A stretch of 22,051 nucleotides of DNA, from positions 14,022 through 36,072 of the forward strand of contig PLSY01000152.1 of the NCBI GenBank assembly GCA_003164275.1, given 5' to 3'. This DNA comes from Acidimicrobiaceae bacterium. GTDB taxonomy: Bacteria; Actinomycetota; Acidimicrobiia; Acidimicrobiales; RAAP-2. Both the position numbers and the translations under genes were made by a program. The stretch's first letter is position 1, and each line of letters starts with the position of its first letter. Positions 15,386-22,051 of this stretch are shown piece by piece. The notes below the pieces were generated by a model. That model was not told the DNA's origin and did not search any database. It was given only the letters and a program-made list of their open reading frames with translations.

Positions 15386-18094
15386 TTGGGCAAAGAGCGG
15401 GACCGCACGGCCAAGTTCGGCCACATGGAAGACGGACTGCGGGGGGCGAGCGACTGGTACTGGTGGGGCCCCTACGTAAGCGAGCGTCAGTGGGGCACCG
15501 TTCGGGAGGACTACAGCGCCGACGGTGACGCTTGGAACTACCTGCCACACGACCATGCCCGGTCCCGGGCTTACCGCTGGGGCGAGGACGGGCTGGCGGG
15601 CTTCTGCGACGTCGAGCAGCGGATGTGCCTCGGGCTCGCCCTGTGGAACGGCCGGGACCCCATCTTGAAGGAGCGGCTGTTTGGTCTTAACCAGGCCGAG
15701 GCCAACCACGGCGAGGACGCCAAGGAGTACTGGTGGTACCTGGACGCCGTCCCGAGCCATGCCTGGAACCGTTGGCGCTACCACTACCCCCAAGGGGCGT
15801 TCCCCTATGAGGACCTCATTTCGGAGAACTCCCGTCGCTCCAGGACCGAGCCCGAGTACGAGCTGTTGGACACCGGGGCCTTTGACGATGATCGGTACTG
15901 GGTGGTCGAGGCCCACTACGCGAAGGCCAGCCCCACCGACGTGTTGATGGAGATCGAGGTCACGAACGCCGGACCGGAGCCCGACACCCTCCATGTGCTT
16001 CCGACCGCCTGGTTCAGGAACACTTGGGCATCGGATTCGGCCAAGGAAAAGCCGGCGTTGAAGGCCGACGGGCCTGATCTCAGCATCGACCACCCATGGC
16101 TCGGGGAGCTCGAGCTCGTGGCCGGGCCCGGGCCCGACGGCACCCAGCCCGGACTGCTGTTCTGCGAGAACGAGACCAACGCGGCCAGGCTCTTCGGGGC
16201 CAACAACGGGTGCGCCTTCCCGAAGGACGGCATCAACGACCACGTCGTGCACGGTTCGCCCACCGTCAACCCGGCCCAGGTGGGGACAAAGGCGGCCTAC
16301 TGGTACCGGGTGACTGTCGAGCCGGGACAGACCGCCACGCTGAAGCTTCGGCTCCGCTCCACGAAGAAGAGCCGGCCCTCTCCCGACAAGCTCCTCGGCT
16401 CGGGCTACGACGCGGTGGTGGCCAAGCGGAAGGCCGAAGCCGATGAGTTCTACGGCGAGCTGGCCGGGCCTACCTGCAGTACCGACGAGGCGCTGGTGAT
16501 GCGGCAGGCCTTCGCCGGGATGCTGTGGAGCAAGCAGTTCTATTACTACGACGTCGCCCGTTGGCTGGACGGCGACCCGGGTGAGCCACCTCCGCCCTCC
16601 GAGCGGGCCGCCGGCCGCAACGGCCGGTGGCGACACTTTCAGGCCTTCGACATCATGTCGATGCCTGACAAATGGGAGTACCCATGGTTCGCCGCCTGGG
16701 ACCTGGCCTTCCACTGCGTCACCCTCGCCCATATCGATCCGGCCTTCGCCAAGTACCAGCTGATCCTGGTGTGCCGCGAGTGGTTCCAGCACCCGACTGG
16801 GGCCCTGCCTGCCTATGAGTGGGACTTCGGTGACGTGAACCCACCTATCCAGGCCTGGGCCGCCCTCGAAGTCTTCGCCATCATCGGCGGCACCGATCTC
16901 GACTTTGTCAGCCGGATCCTCGACAAGCTGATCGTGAACTTCACCTGGTGGATCAACCGGGAGGACGCCGACGGTGACAACCTCTTTGAGGGAGGGTTCC
17001 TCGGACTCGACAACATCGGCCCGATCGACCGCTCGCACCTGCCGGTCGGAGGCCTCCTCCAACAGGCCGACGCCACCGGATGGATGGGCTTCTACGCCCT
17101 CTCCCTCGGCACCATGGCCTCGATCCTCAACCGGGTCGGGCAGCGACCGGCGACCGATCTGGTCATCAAGTTCATCGAGCACTTCGCACTCATCTCGGAG
17201 GCCATGGAGAAGCTCGGGCTCTACGACGAGGAAGAGGGCATGTACTTCGACCTTCTCCGTCTCACCGATGGCTCCGAGGTCACCATCAAGGTGCGATCCA
17301 TGGTCGGCATGATCCCCATGTTGGCGTCGGGAATCGTCGGCGAGGGACTCTTGCAGCGCGCCCAACTGCTCGGCAAGACCTTCGCCTCTCACTTCCGACA
17401 CCTCGATTTCGAAGAGCTGGCCGGAGAGGGACTGCTGAGCGGCGAACCGGGCAGCCAGCAACTGCTGTTGGGCATGGTCGGTGTCGACCGGGTCATCCAC
17501 CTCGTCTCACTGCTCGTCGACGAACGGGAATTCCTCTCCGATCACGGCCTCCGCGCCCTGTCGGCACACCATCGCGAGCATCCCTACGTGCTCGATGTCG
17601 AAGGCGTCCACGCCTCCATCGACTACGAGCCGGCCGAGTCGACCACCGCCATGTTCGGTGGGAACTCCAACTGGCGGGGGCCGGTCTGGTATCCGCTCAA
17701 CTACCTTGTCGCGAGCGCTCTCGACCGCTACGGCCGATTCCTCGGTGACGGGGTGACCATCGACTTTCCGACCGGCTCGGGCCACAAGCTGTCCCTGCAG
17801 GCGGTGGCAGCGGAGATCCGGAAGCGCAACGTGTCACTGTTTCTTCGCGACGAGCAAGGTCGCCGCCCGTGCTTCGGACCCTACGAAAAGATGCAAACCG
17901 ACCCCCGCTGGAAGGACAACCTGTTGTTCCACGAGTACTTCCACGGTGACACCGGTGAAGGACTCGGAGCGAGTCACCAGACCGGCTGGACCGGACTGGT
18001 GGCCGACCAGATCCGGCGGCTTCACAACCCGGAAATACTCACCGTCTTCGACCTGACCCATCGACCGGAGACAGGGTCCGGCCAATCGGGCTGA
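15386..18094 (+). CDS. GH63-type glycoside hydrolase (glucosidase)
   Basis: This is a 902-residue intracellular (alpha/alpha)6-barrel hydrolase without a signal peptide. It begins at TTG 15386 behind a good GAGGAG (15375-15380). An N-terminal beta-rich domain (about 1-340) starts with the ASDWYWWGPYVSERQWGTVREDYS block common to bacterial GH63/MGH1-like glucosidases. The barrel contains WFAAWDLAFH, with the candidate general acid D439, then WEYPW and ADATGWMGFYAL. The signature GNSNWRGPVWYPLNYL is at 759-774. LLFHEYFHGDTGEGLGASHQTGWTG near 847-870 provides the candidate base E850. Family members act on glucosylated oligosaccharides, or on gluco- or mannosylglycerate; the substrate here is not determined. 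The 3' end faces the isomerase gene with a 28-base gap and no obvious terminator. Confidence 0.88.
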   Translation: MGKERDRTAKFGHMEDGLRGASDWYWWGPYVSERQWGTVREDYSADGDAWNYLPHDHARSRAYRWGEDGLAGFCDVEQRMCLGLALWNGRDPILKERLFGLNQAEANHGEDAKEYWWYLDAVPSHAWNRWRYHYPQGAFPYEDLISENSRRSRTEPEYELLDTGAFDDDRYWVVEAHYAKASPTDVLMEIEVTNAGPEPDTLHVLPTAWFRNTWASDSAKEKPALKADGPDLSIDHPWLGELELVAGPGPDGTQPGLLFCENETNAARLFGANNGCAFPKDGINDHVVHGSPTVNPAQVGTKAAYWYRVTVEPGQTATLKLRLRSTKKSRPSPDKLLGSGYDAVVAKRKAEADEFYGELAGPTCSTDEALVMRQAFAGMLWSKQFYYYDVARWLDGDPGEPPPPSERAAGRNGRWRHFQAFDIMSMPDKWEYPWFAAWDLAFHCVTLAHIDPAFAKYQLILVCREWFQHPTGALPAYEWDFGDVNPPIQAWAALEVFAIIGGTDLDFVSRILDKLIVNFTWWINREDADGDNLFEGGFLGLDNIGPIDRSHLPVGGLLQQADATGWMGFYALSLGTMASILNRVGQRPATDLVIKFIEHFALISEAMEKLGLYDEEEGMYFDLLRLTDGSEVTIKVRSMVGMIPMLASGIVGEGLLQRAQLLGKTFASHFRHLDFEELAGEGLLSGEPGSQQLLLGMVGVDRVIHLVSLLVDEREFLSDHGLRALSAHHREHPYVLDVEGVHASIDYEPAESTTAMFGGNSNWRGPVWYPLNYLVASALDRYGRFLGDGVTIDFPTGSGHKLSLQAVAAEIRKRNVSLFLRDEQGRRPCFGPYEKMQTDPRWKDNLLFHEYFHGDTGEGLGASHQTGWTGLVADQIRRLHNPEILTVFDLTHRPETGSGQSG

Positions 18095-18122
18095 GACGCC
18101 CGGCGGCGGCCAGGCGCGGCGT

Positions 18123-18989
18123 TCAGATCGGGCCGGGTGAGATCGGGGCGCCCGGCTCGAGGCCGGCTGTCACCTCGCAAAGTGCCCCGAAGGCCAGGTT
18201 GGCGGCGTGCTCAGGCCGGAGGGCCGCCAGTTCGTCTGAGTAGACCTCCACTTCGATCGGGGCCGTGCAACCCCGGGTCCGGAGGTCCGAAAGGAGTCGG
18301 GGCAAAGGGGCAACGCCGCGGCCGGGCAGCAGCCTTGCGTGCATCATTTCGAAGCGCCCATCCTCGTCCGGAGTTTCAGCCACGTCCCCCACCTGCACGG
18401 CGAGGACAGCGGAGCCCGGCACCTCCGGGTCGAGGCGGCCACGGTCAGGTCCTCGCAACAGGTGCCAGGTGTCGACCATGATTCCGCCGTTCGCCCGATC
18501 CGCCCTCTTTGCCACCTCATAGGCGCAACCCATGTCCGGGATGCCCGAGAAGGGGTAGAACTCGATGTGGGCGAGGAGCCCGAAGCGGGCGGCCCGATCA
18601 CACAAGTCGGCGAAGGCGGCCGCGGCGACAGCCCAGGGGATGTCCCGCCCGACACGGCGTCCCTTCGTCTCGAGCACCGTGATCGAGCGGGCGCCGAGAG
18701 CTACGGCCGCGGCGACGAACTGGTCGGCACTGGGTTCGTCGCCATCGCCCGGCAACCAGTCCATGCGCCCGTCGAGCTCGGCCACTGCCATCCCGTGGCC
18801 ATCGAGCAGGTCGGTGAGTCCGTCATCGGTCCATCCGCGCGCCTTGGCCGCCACGTATTCGTCGTAGTACACCGAGATGCCGGAGAAGCCGGCCGTCGAG
18901 GCAGCGGTGACGGTCTCTTCGAGCGACGCCGCCCGTATGGTCCCGCTGGCCAGCACCAGGTCGGATGGGGAGAGACGACGCCGGACCAT
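18123..18989 (-). CDS. Sugar phosphate isomerase/epimerase-like TIM barrel protein
   Basis: This 288-residue protein belongs to the AP-endonuclease-2/IolE-like xylose-isomerase-type TIM barrel group. Probable metal ligands are E143 (HIEFYPFSG), D173 and H176 (VDTWHLLRG) and E247 (EVEVYSDEL). Q199 (AVQVGDV) stands where a His or Gln ligand is common. LPGRGVAPLPRLL (221-233) is the usual G-x-G loop. Such enzymes isomerise or epimerise ketoses, inosose or hydroxypyruvate-like substrates; the exact reaction cannot be assigned. The start is ATG 18989 with only a weak GGGG-type ribosome binding site. It converges with the GH63 gene and diverges from tldD. Confidence 0.85.
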   Translation of the reverse strand: MVRRRLSPSDLVLASGTIRAASLEETVTAASTAGFSGISVYYDEYVAAKARGWTDDGLTDLLDGHGMAVAELDGRMDWLPGDGDEPSADQFVAAAVALGARSITVLETKGRRVGRDIPWAVAAAAFADLCDRAARFGLLAHIEFYPFSGIPDMGCAYEVAKRADRANGGIMVDTWHLLRGPDRGRLDPEVPGSAVLAVQVGDVAETPDEDGRFEMMHARLLPGRGVAPLPRLLSDLRTRGCTAPIEVEVYSDELAALRPEHAANLAFGALCEVTAGLEPGAPISPGPI

Positions 18990-19321
18990 GCCCCGAAGCT
19001 ATCCGGTGGGCCTCATGGCCTCGGGACCGGTCCAGTACGGCGCCATCGTCACTGGTGTCTGGCGGGTGGTGGTGTGCGTGAATCGGCCCCGCTCACCGTC
19101 CCTACGCGAACCACATCACACTGCCCTGGGGGGCGTGGCTCTCCGGGAAGCTGGCGCTGGACGCGGGTTCATCTCCTCGTCCATGGGCCGTCTCGTCAGT
19201 CGTCTGCCGCGAGACTCGGCCCGCTCTCCAGGTATTGCCGCCGTGACCCCCATTCGCCGGTCCTCGGTCGCCGTCTTTCCAAGTGGCTGGCGAAGGTGTC
19301 GTCGGTCCTCGACAGGCCATC
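18990..19321. other. Gene-free divergent region upstream of tldD
   Basis: Frames crossing this stretch are extensions or shadows of the flanking genes and have no family features. A GGACCGGTCC palindrome lies near 19024. No other structure stands out. Confidence 0.4.
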
Positions 19322-19327
19322 TAATGT
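19322..19327 (+). promoter_or_regulatory. Probable -10 element of a leaderless tldD transcript
   Basis: TAATGT fits TANNNT and is followed, after seven bases, by the GTG at 19335. That spacing puts the transcription start on or next to the start codon, as in actinobacterial leaderless genes. No Shine-Dalgarno sequence precedes either GTG candidate (19326 or 19335). No -35 element is evident. Confidence 0.45.
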
Positions 19328-19334
19328 GCGGACC

Positions 19335-20849
19335 GTGCCCCACGTCGTCGACGCTCCCGGCCCGATTGAGGCCGACCGACTCGGTTTCCTCCGTGACGCC
19401 GTCCTGTCCCAGGCGGAGCGCTCGGGCTGCACCAATGCCGAGCTGAGAGTGGAGCGGATCCGCTCCCAACAGGTCCGCCTGCGAGACGGCCGCCTCGAGG
19501 GTGCGGCTGACGACATCGAACTCGGAATGGGCGTCCGCGTGGTGATCGACGGAGCCATGGGCTTCGCCGCCACGGTGGCCAGCTCCCCAGGTGATGCGGC
19601 GGGACTGGTCGACCAGGCGGTCGAGGCCGCCCGGGTGATCGCCGGGGCCGGGGGTGGCAGGGCGCAGTTGTCCGACGAGCCCGCGCACGCTGCCGTCAAC
19701 TGGGCGTCGCCCTACACGATCGACCCGGTGGACGTCCCGCTCGGCGACAAGGTGGCCCTCCTCGATGACTGGAGCGGCCGCCTCATCGGGAACCGGGGGA
19801 TCGAGCACGTGACGGCCTCTGTCCTTTGTGTGACCGAGGACAAGTACTACGCCGACCTGGCAGGGACAGAGGCCACCCAGCGGAGGGTGAGGGTCCACCC
19901 GGTCGTCGAGTCGATGGCACCGGACGCTGACGGTGGCTTCGAGACCATGCGTACGGTGGCCCCTCCGGCTGGGCGCGGTTGGGAGTACCTCGGTGGCGAC
20001 GGTTGGGACTGGGACGACGAGTTGGCGTCGCTCCCCGGCCACCTTGCCGACAAGGTCCGGGCCCCGTCGGTGACGGCCGGCCTCTACGACCTCGTGATCG
20101 ACCCCACCAATCTGTGGCTCACCATCCACGAGTCCATCGGCCACGCCACCGAGCTCGATCGGGCCCTCGGCTATGAGGCGGCCTATGCCGGCACGTCCTT
20201 CGCCACCCTCGACCAGCTCGGATCGTTGCACTATGGCTCGGAGGCCCTCAACGTCACCGGCGACCGCACGACCCCCCACGGTCTCGCCACCGTCGCCGTC
20301 GACGACGAGGGGGTCCCGGCCCAATCCTTCGACCTCGTGCGGGCCGGCATCCTCGCCGGCTACCAGCTCGACCGCTCCGTCGCAGCCACCAGCGGGCTCG
20401 GGCCCTCGAACGGGTGCGCATTCGCCGACTCGCCCATGCACGTGCCCATCCAACGGATGGCCAATGTCTCCCTCGAGCCGGCCCCAGGTGATGGGCCGAG
20501 CACCACCGAGCTGATCAGCGGAGTCGATCGTGGCATCTACATCGTCGGCGACAAGAGTTGGTCGATCGACATGCAGCGCTATAACTTCCAGTTCACCGGT
20601 CAACGCTTCTTCGCCATCGAAGGCGGGCGCCTGGCCGGCCAGCTCCGCGACGTGGCCTACCAGGCCACCACTACCGACTTCTGGGGATCGATGGAGGCTG
20701 TCGGCGGCCGCTCGACCTATCTGCTCGGGGGTGCCTTCAACTGCGGGAAGGGACAGCCCGGCCAGGTGGCCCCGGTGTCCCACGGTTGCCCCTCAGCCCT
20801 CATTCGAGGCGTCCGGGTACTCAACACCAGGCACGAGGCCGGTCGGTGA
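19335..20849 (+). CDS. tldD: TldD family metalloprotease
   Basis: This is a protein of about 504 residues, the catalytic half of the TldD/TldE protease. The zinc motif HESIGH (265-270, HExxxH) sits in WLTIHESIGHATELDR. A later FNCGKGQPGQ supplies the cysteine that acts as third ligand in the E. coli homologue. The N-terminal domain (about 20-240) has the usual alpha/beta build. TldD/TldE heterodimers degrade unfolded or modified peptides and take part in microcin B17 maturation and CcdA turnover in E. coli. GTG 19335 is preferred for its fit to a leaderless promoter; GTG 19326 is an alternative. The open frame continues upstream to 18339 across the isomerase gene, but that extension shows no family similarity. 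The stop overlaps the start of the next gene. Confidence 0.93.
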   Translation: MPHVVDAPGPIEADRLGFLRDAVLSQAERSGCTNAELRVERIRSQQVRLRDGRLEGAADDIELGMGVRVVIDGAMGFAATVASSPGDAAGLVDQAVEAARVIAGAGGGRAQLSDEPAHAAVNWASPYTIDPVDVPLGDKVALLDDWSGRLIGNRGIEHVTASVLCVTEDKYYADLAGTEATQRRVRVHPVVESMAPDADGGFETMRTVAPPAGRGWEYLGGDGWDWDDELASLPGHLADKVRAPSVTAGLYDLVIDPTNLWLTIHESIGHATELDRALGYEAAYAGTSFATLDQLGSLHYGSEALNVTGDRTTPHGLATVAVDDEGVPAQSFDLVRAGILAGYQLDRSVAATSGLGPSNGCAFADSPMHVPIQRMANVSLEPAPGDGPSTTELISGVDRGIYIVGDKSWSIDMQRYNFQFTGQRFFAIEGGRLAGQLRDVAYQATTTDFWGSMEAVGGRSTYLLGGAFNCGKGQPGQVAPVSHGCPSALIRGVRVLNTRHEAGR

Positions 20850-22051
20850 GCGACGGTCTGGTCCCGGCCCAGGCTGTGGTCGAAGAGGCACTGGCGGCGG
20901 CGCACCCGAGCAGCGACGGCTGCGTGGTCATCGTCGAGGAGACGAGCGAAGTCGAGGTGCGATTCGCCAACAACGCCACGACAACCAACGGACGCCGCCG
21001 TGACCGGCGGGTCACCGTCGTGTGTATGCGCGAGGTCGAAGGTGGCATGGCGACGGGCGTGGCCAGCCGGGGCGGTGACACTGACGTCAGGGCCCTCGTG
21101 CGGGCCGCGGAACGGGATGCCGAGAGTTCGCCGCCGGCCGAAGACGCCACCGCCCTGGTCGACCCAGGAGCCGCAGGCCTGGGCCCCTCGGTCGCCCGGT
21201 TCGAGCGACCGCCCGAAGAGACCGACCTGTCCGTGCTCACCGATGTGCTGTCCGGCCTCTCATCGGCCTTCACCCAGGCGCGCTCTGACAAGTACGTCCT
21301 CGCCGGCTTCGCCGAGCACCGTCGGGCCACCGACTACCTCGGCACGTCGACAGGCGTGCGCCTCGCCCACTGCCAACCCGACGGTGCCCTCCAGCTGGTG
21401 GCCCGGATGCCCGACGGGTCAGCTTCGACCTGGGCCGGGGCCGGTACTGCCGACTTCGCCGACGTGTCGGTCGCCGAGATGGAGTCCCGGCTGCGGGCCC
21501 GACTCGGGTGGTTCGAGACCCGGCTAGAGCGGCCAGCCGGTCGCTACGAGGTGGTGCTGCCCCCAGAGGCGGTCGCCGACCTCATGATCGCCGTGGCCTT
21601 CGAGGCCAGCGGGCGCACTGCCGAGGACGGCCAGAACGTCTTTTCCTCACCTGGCGGCGGCACGCGACTCGGCGCGCGACTCTCGCCGTTGGCCTTCGAC
21701 CTACGAGGCGACCCGACCGAGCCCGGACTCGAGACGGCACCGTTCCTCACCGCCGGCTCGTCGTCAGCCGACTCCTCGGTCTTCGACAACGGGATGCCTC
21801 TCAGTCGAACCGACTGGATCAAAGGTGGCCGCCTCAACCGCTTGCGCTATCACCGCGCCGGAGCGGCCTGGGCCGGCGTCGAGCCGGCCGGCTTTGTCGC
21901 CAACCTGGTCCTCGAGCTTCCGGGATCGGACGCCTCCGTTGAAGAGATGGTCTCGCGCACCGAACACGGGCTGCTCCTCACCTGCCTGTGGTACATCCGA
22001 GAGGTCGACCCCGCCACCATGCTCCAGACCGGCCTCACCCGCGACGGTGTC
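20846..22051 (+). CDS. pmbA: TldE/PmbA family protein, partial (runs off the window)
   Basis: GTG 20846 overlaps the tldD stop (GTGA), and the frame stays open for 402 codons to the last base, so the 3' end is missing. The protein is the non-catalytic partner in the TldD/TldE complex. There is no HExxxH motif. Recognisable family blocks are the N-terminal segment with EVRFANNATTTNG, the central YEVVLPPEAVADLM and the late CLWYIREVDPATMLQTGLTRDG near the window end, which is characteristic of PmbA/TldE. Overlap with tldD implies coupled translation and equal dosage, as expected for a heterodimer. Confidence 0.92.
   Translation, partial: MSDGLVPAQAVVEEALAAAHPSSDGCVVIVEETSEVEVRFANNATTTNGRRRDRRVTVVCMREVEGGMATGVASRGGDTDVRALVRAAERDAESSPPAEDATALVDPGAAGLGPSVARFERPPEETDLSVLTDVLSGLSSAFTQARSDKYVLAGFAEHRRATDYLGTSTGVRLAHCQPDGALQLVARMPDGSASTWAGAGTADFADVSVAEMESRLRARLGWFETRLERPAGRYEVVLPPEAVADLMIAVAFEASGRTAEDGQNVFSSPGGGTRLGARLSPLAFDLRGDPTEPGLETAPFLTAGSSSADSSVFDNGMPLSRTDWIKGGRLNRLRYHRAGAAWAGVEPAGFVANLVLELPGSDASVEEMVSRTEHGLLLTCLWYIREVDPATMLQTGLTRDGV

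Noticed and set aside
15017..17500. Minus-strand frame of 827 codons
   Set aside because: It is antisense to the well-supported GH63 gene, has Val/Gly/Pro-rich composition without domains, and results from high-GC codon bias.
18339..19334. Upstream in-frame extension of tldD
   Set aside because: It runs antisense across the isomerase gene and shows no TldD-family similarity before about 19335.
19116..20783. Minus-strand frame of 555 codons
   Set aside because: It is antisense to tldD, with no recognisable motif or ribosome binding site.

Overview
The window is high-GC bacterial DNA with many GTG starts and one TTG start, overlapping stop/start pairs, and one start that fits the TANNNT-then-GTG leaderless pattern of Actinomycetota. 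Together with the gene content (type III glutamine synthetase, PPK2, TldD/TldE, GH63 hydrolase, membrane-anchored HtrA) this suggests an actinobacterium, perhaps a deep lineage such as Acidimicrobiia. The lineage is inferred, not demonstrated. The window looks like an ordinary chromosome: no IS element, phage gene, CRISPR array or plasmid function was seen.

Layout. Bases 1-21 are the 3' end of a tRNA-Gly. A small secreted protein (207-779, minus) diverges from a TetR regulator (1152-1805) that overlaps an NmrA-like NAD(P)-binding protein (1802-2755). A compact minus-strand cluster follows, in transcription order: TPR protein (7501-6590), MoxR-type AAA ATPase (6538-5417), VWA protein with a metallopeptidase-like N-terminus (5420-4134), and a protein with 13-residue Trp repeats and an Mtb12/NTF2-like C-terminus (4120-2876). 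The ATPase/VWA overlap and the 13-base gap after the VWA gene argue for one operon. This is the least described unit in the window. A possible small membrane protein lies at 7594-7812.

Next come ppk2 and adk (9441-7864, minus), which fit together as polyphosphate-driven nucleotide phosphorylation and adenylate balancing. They diverge from a type III glutamine synthetase (9719-11896, plus), whose leader can fold so that its own ribosome binding site is paired. A strong terminator ends that gene. About 560 gene-free bases follow that can form several stems and a possible pseudoknot, then a 16-bp terminator hairpin best assigned to the convergent HtrA-like protease gene (14288-12615, minus).

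The last part holds cyanase (14577-15020, plus), a GH63-type glucosidase (15386-18094, plus), a sugar-phosphate-isomerase-like TIM barrel (18989-18123, minus) and the TldD/TldE metalloprotease pair (19335 to the window end, plus). Glutamine synthetase and cyanase share a nitrogen theme (ammonia assimilation and ammonia release), but they are 2.7 kb apart and not co-transcribed.
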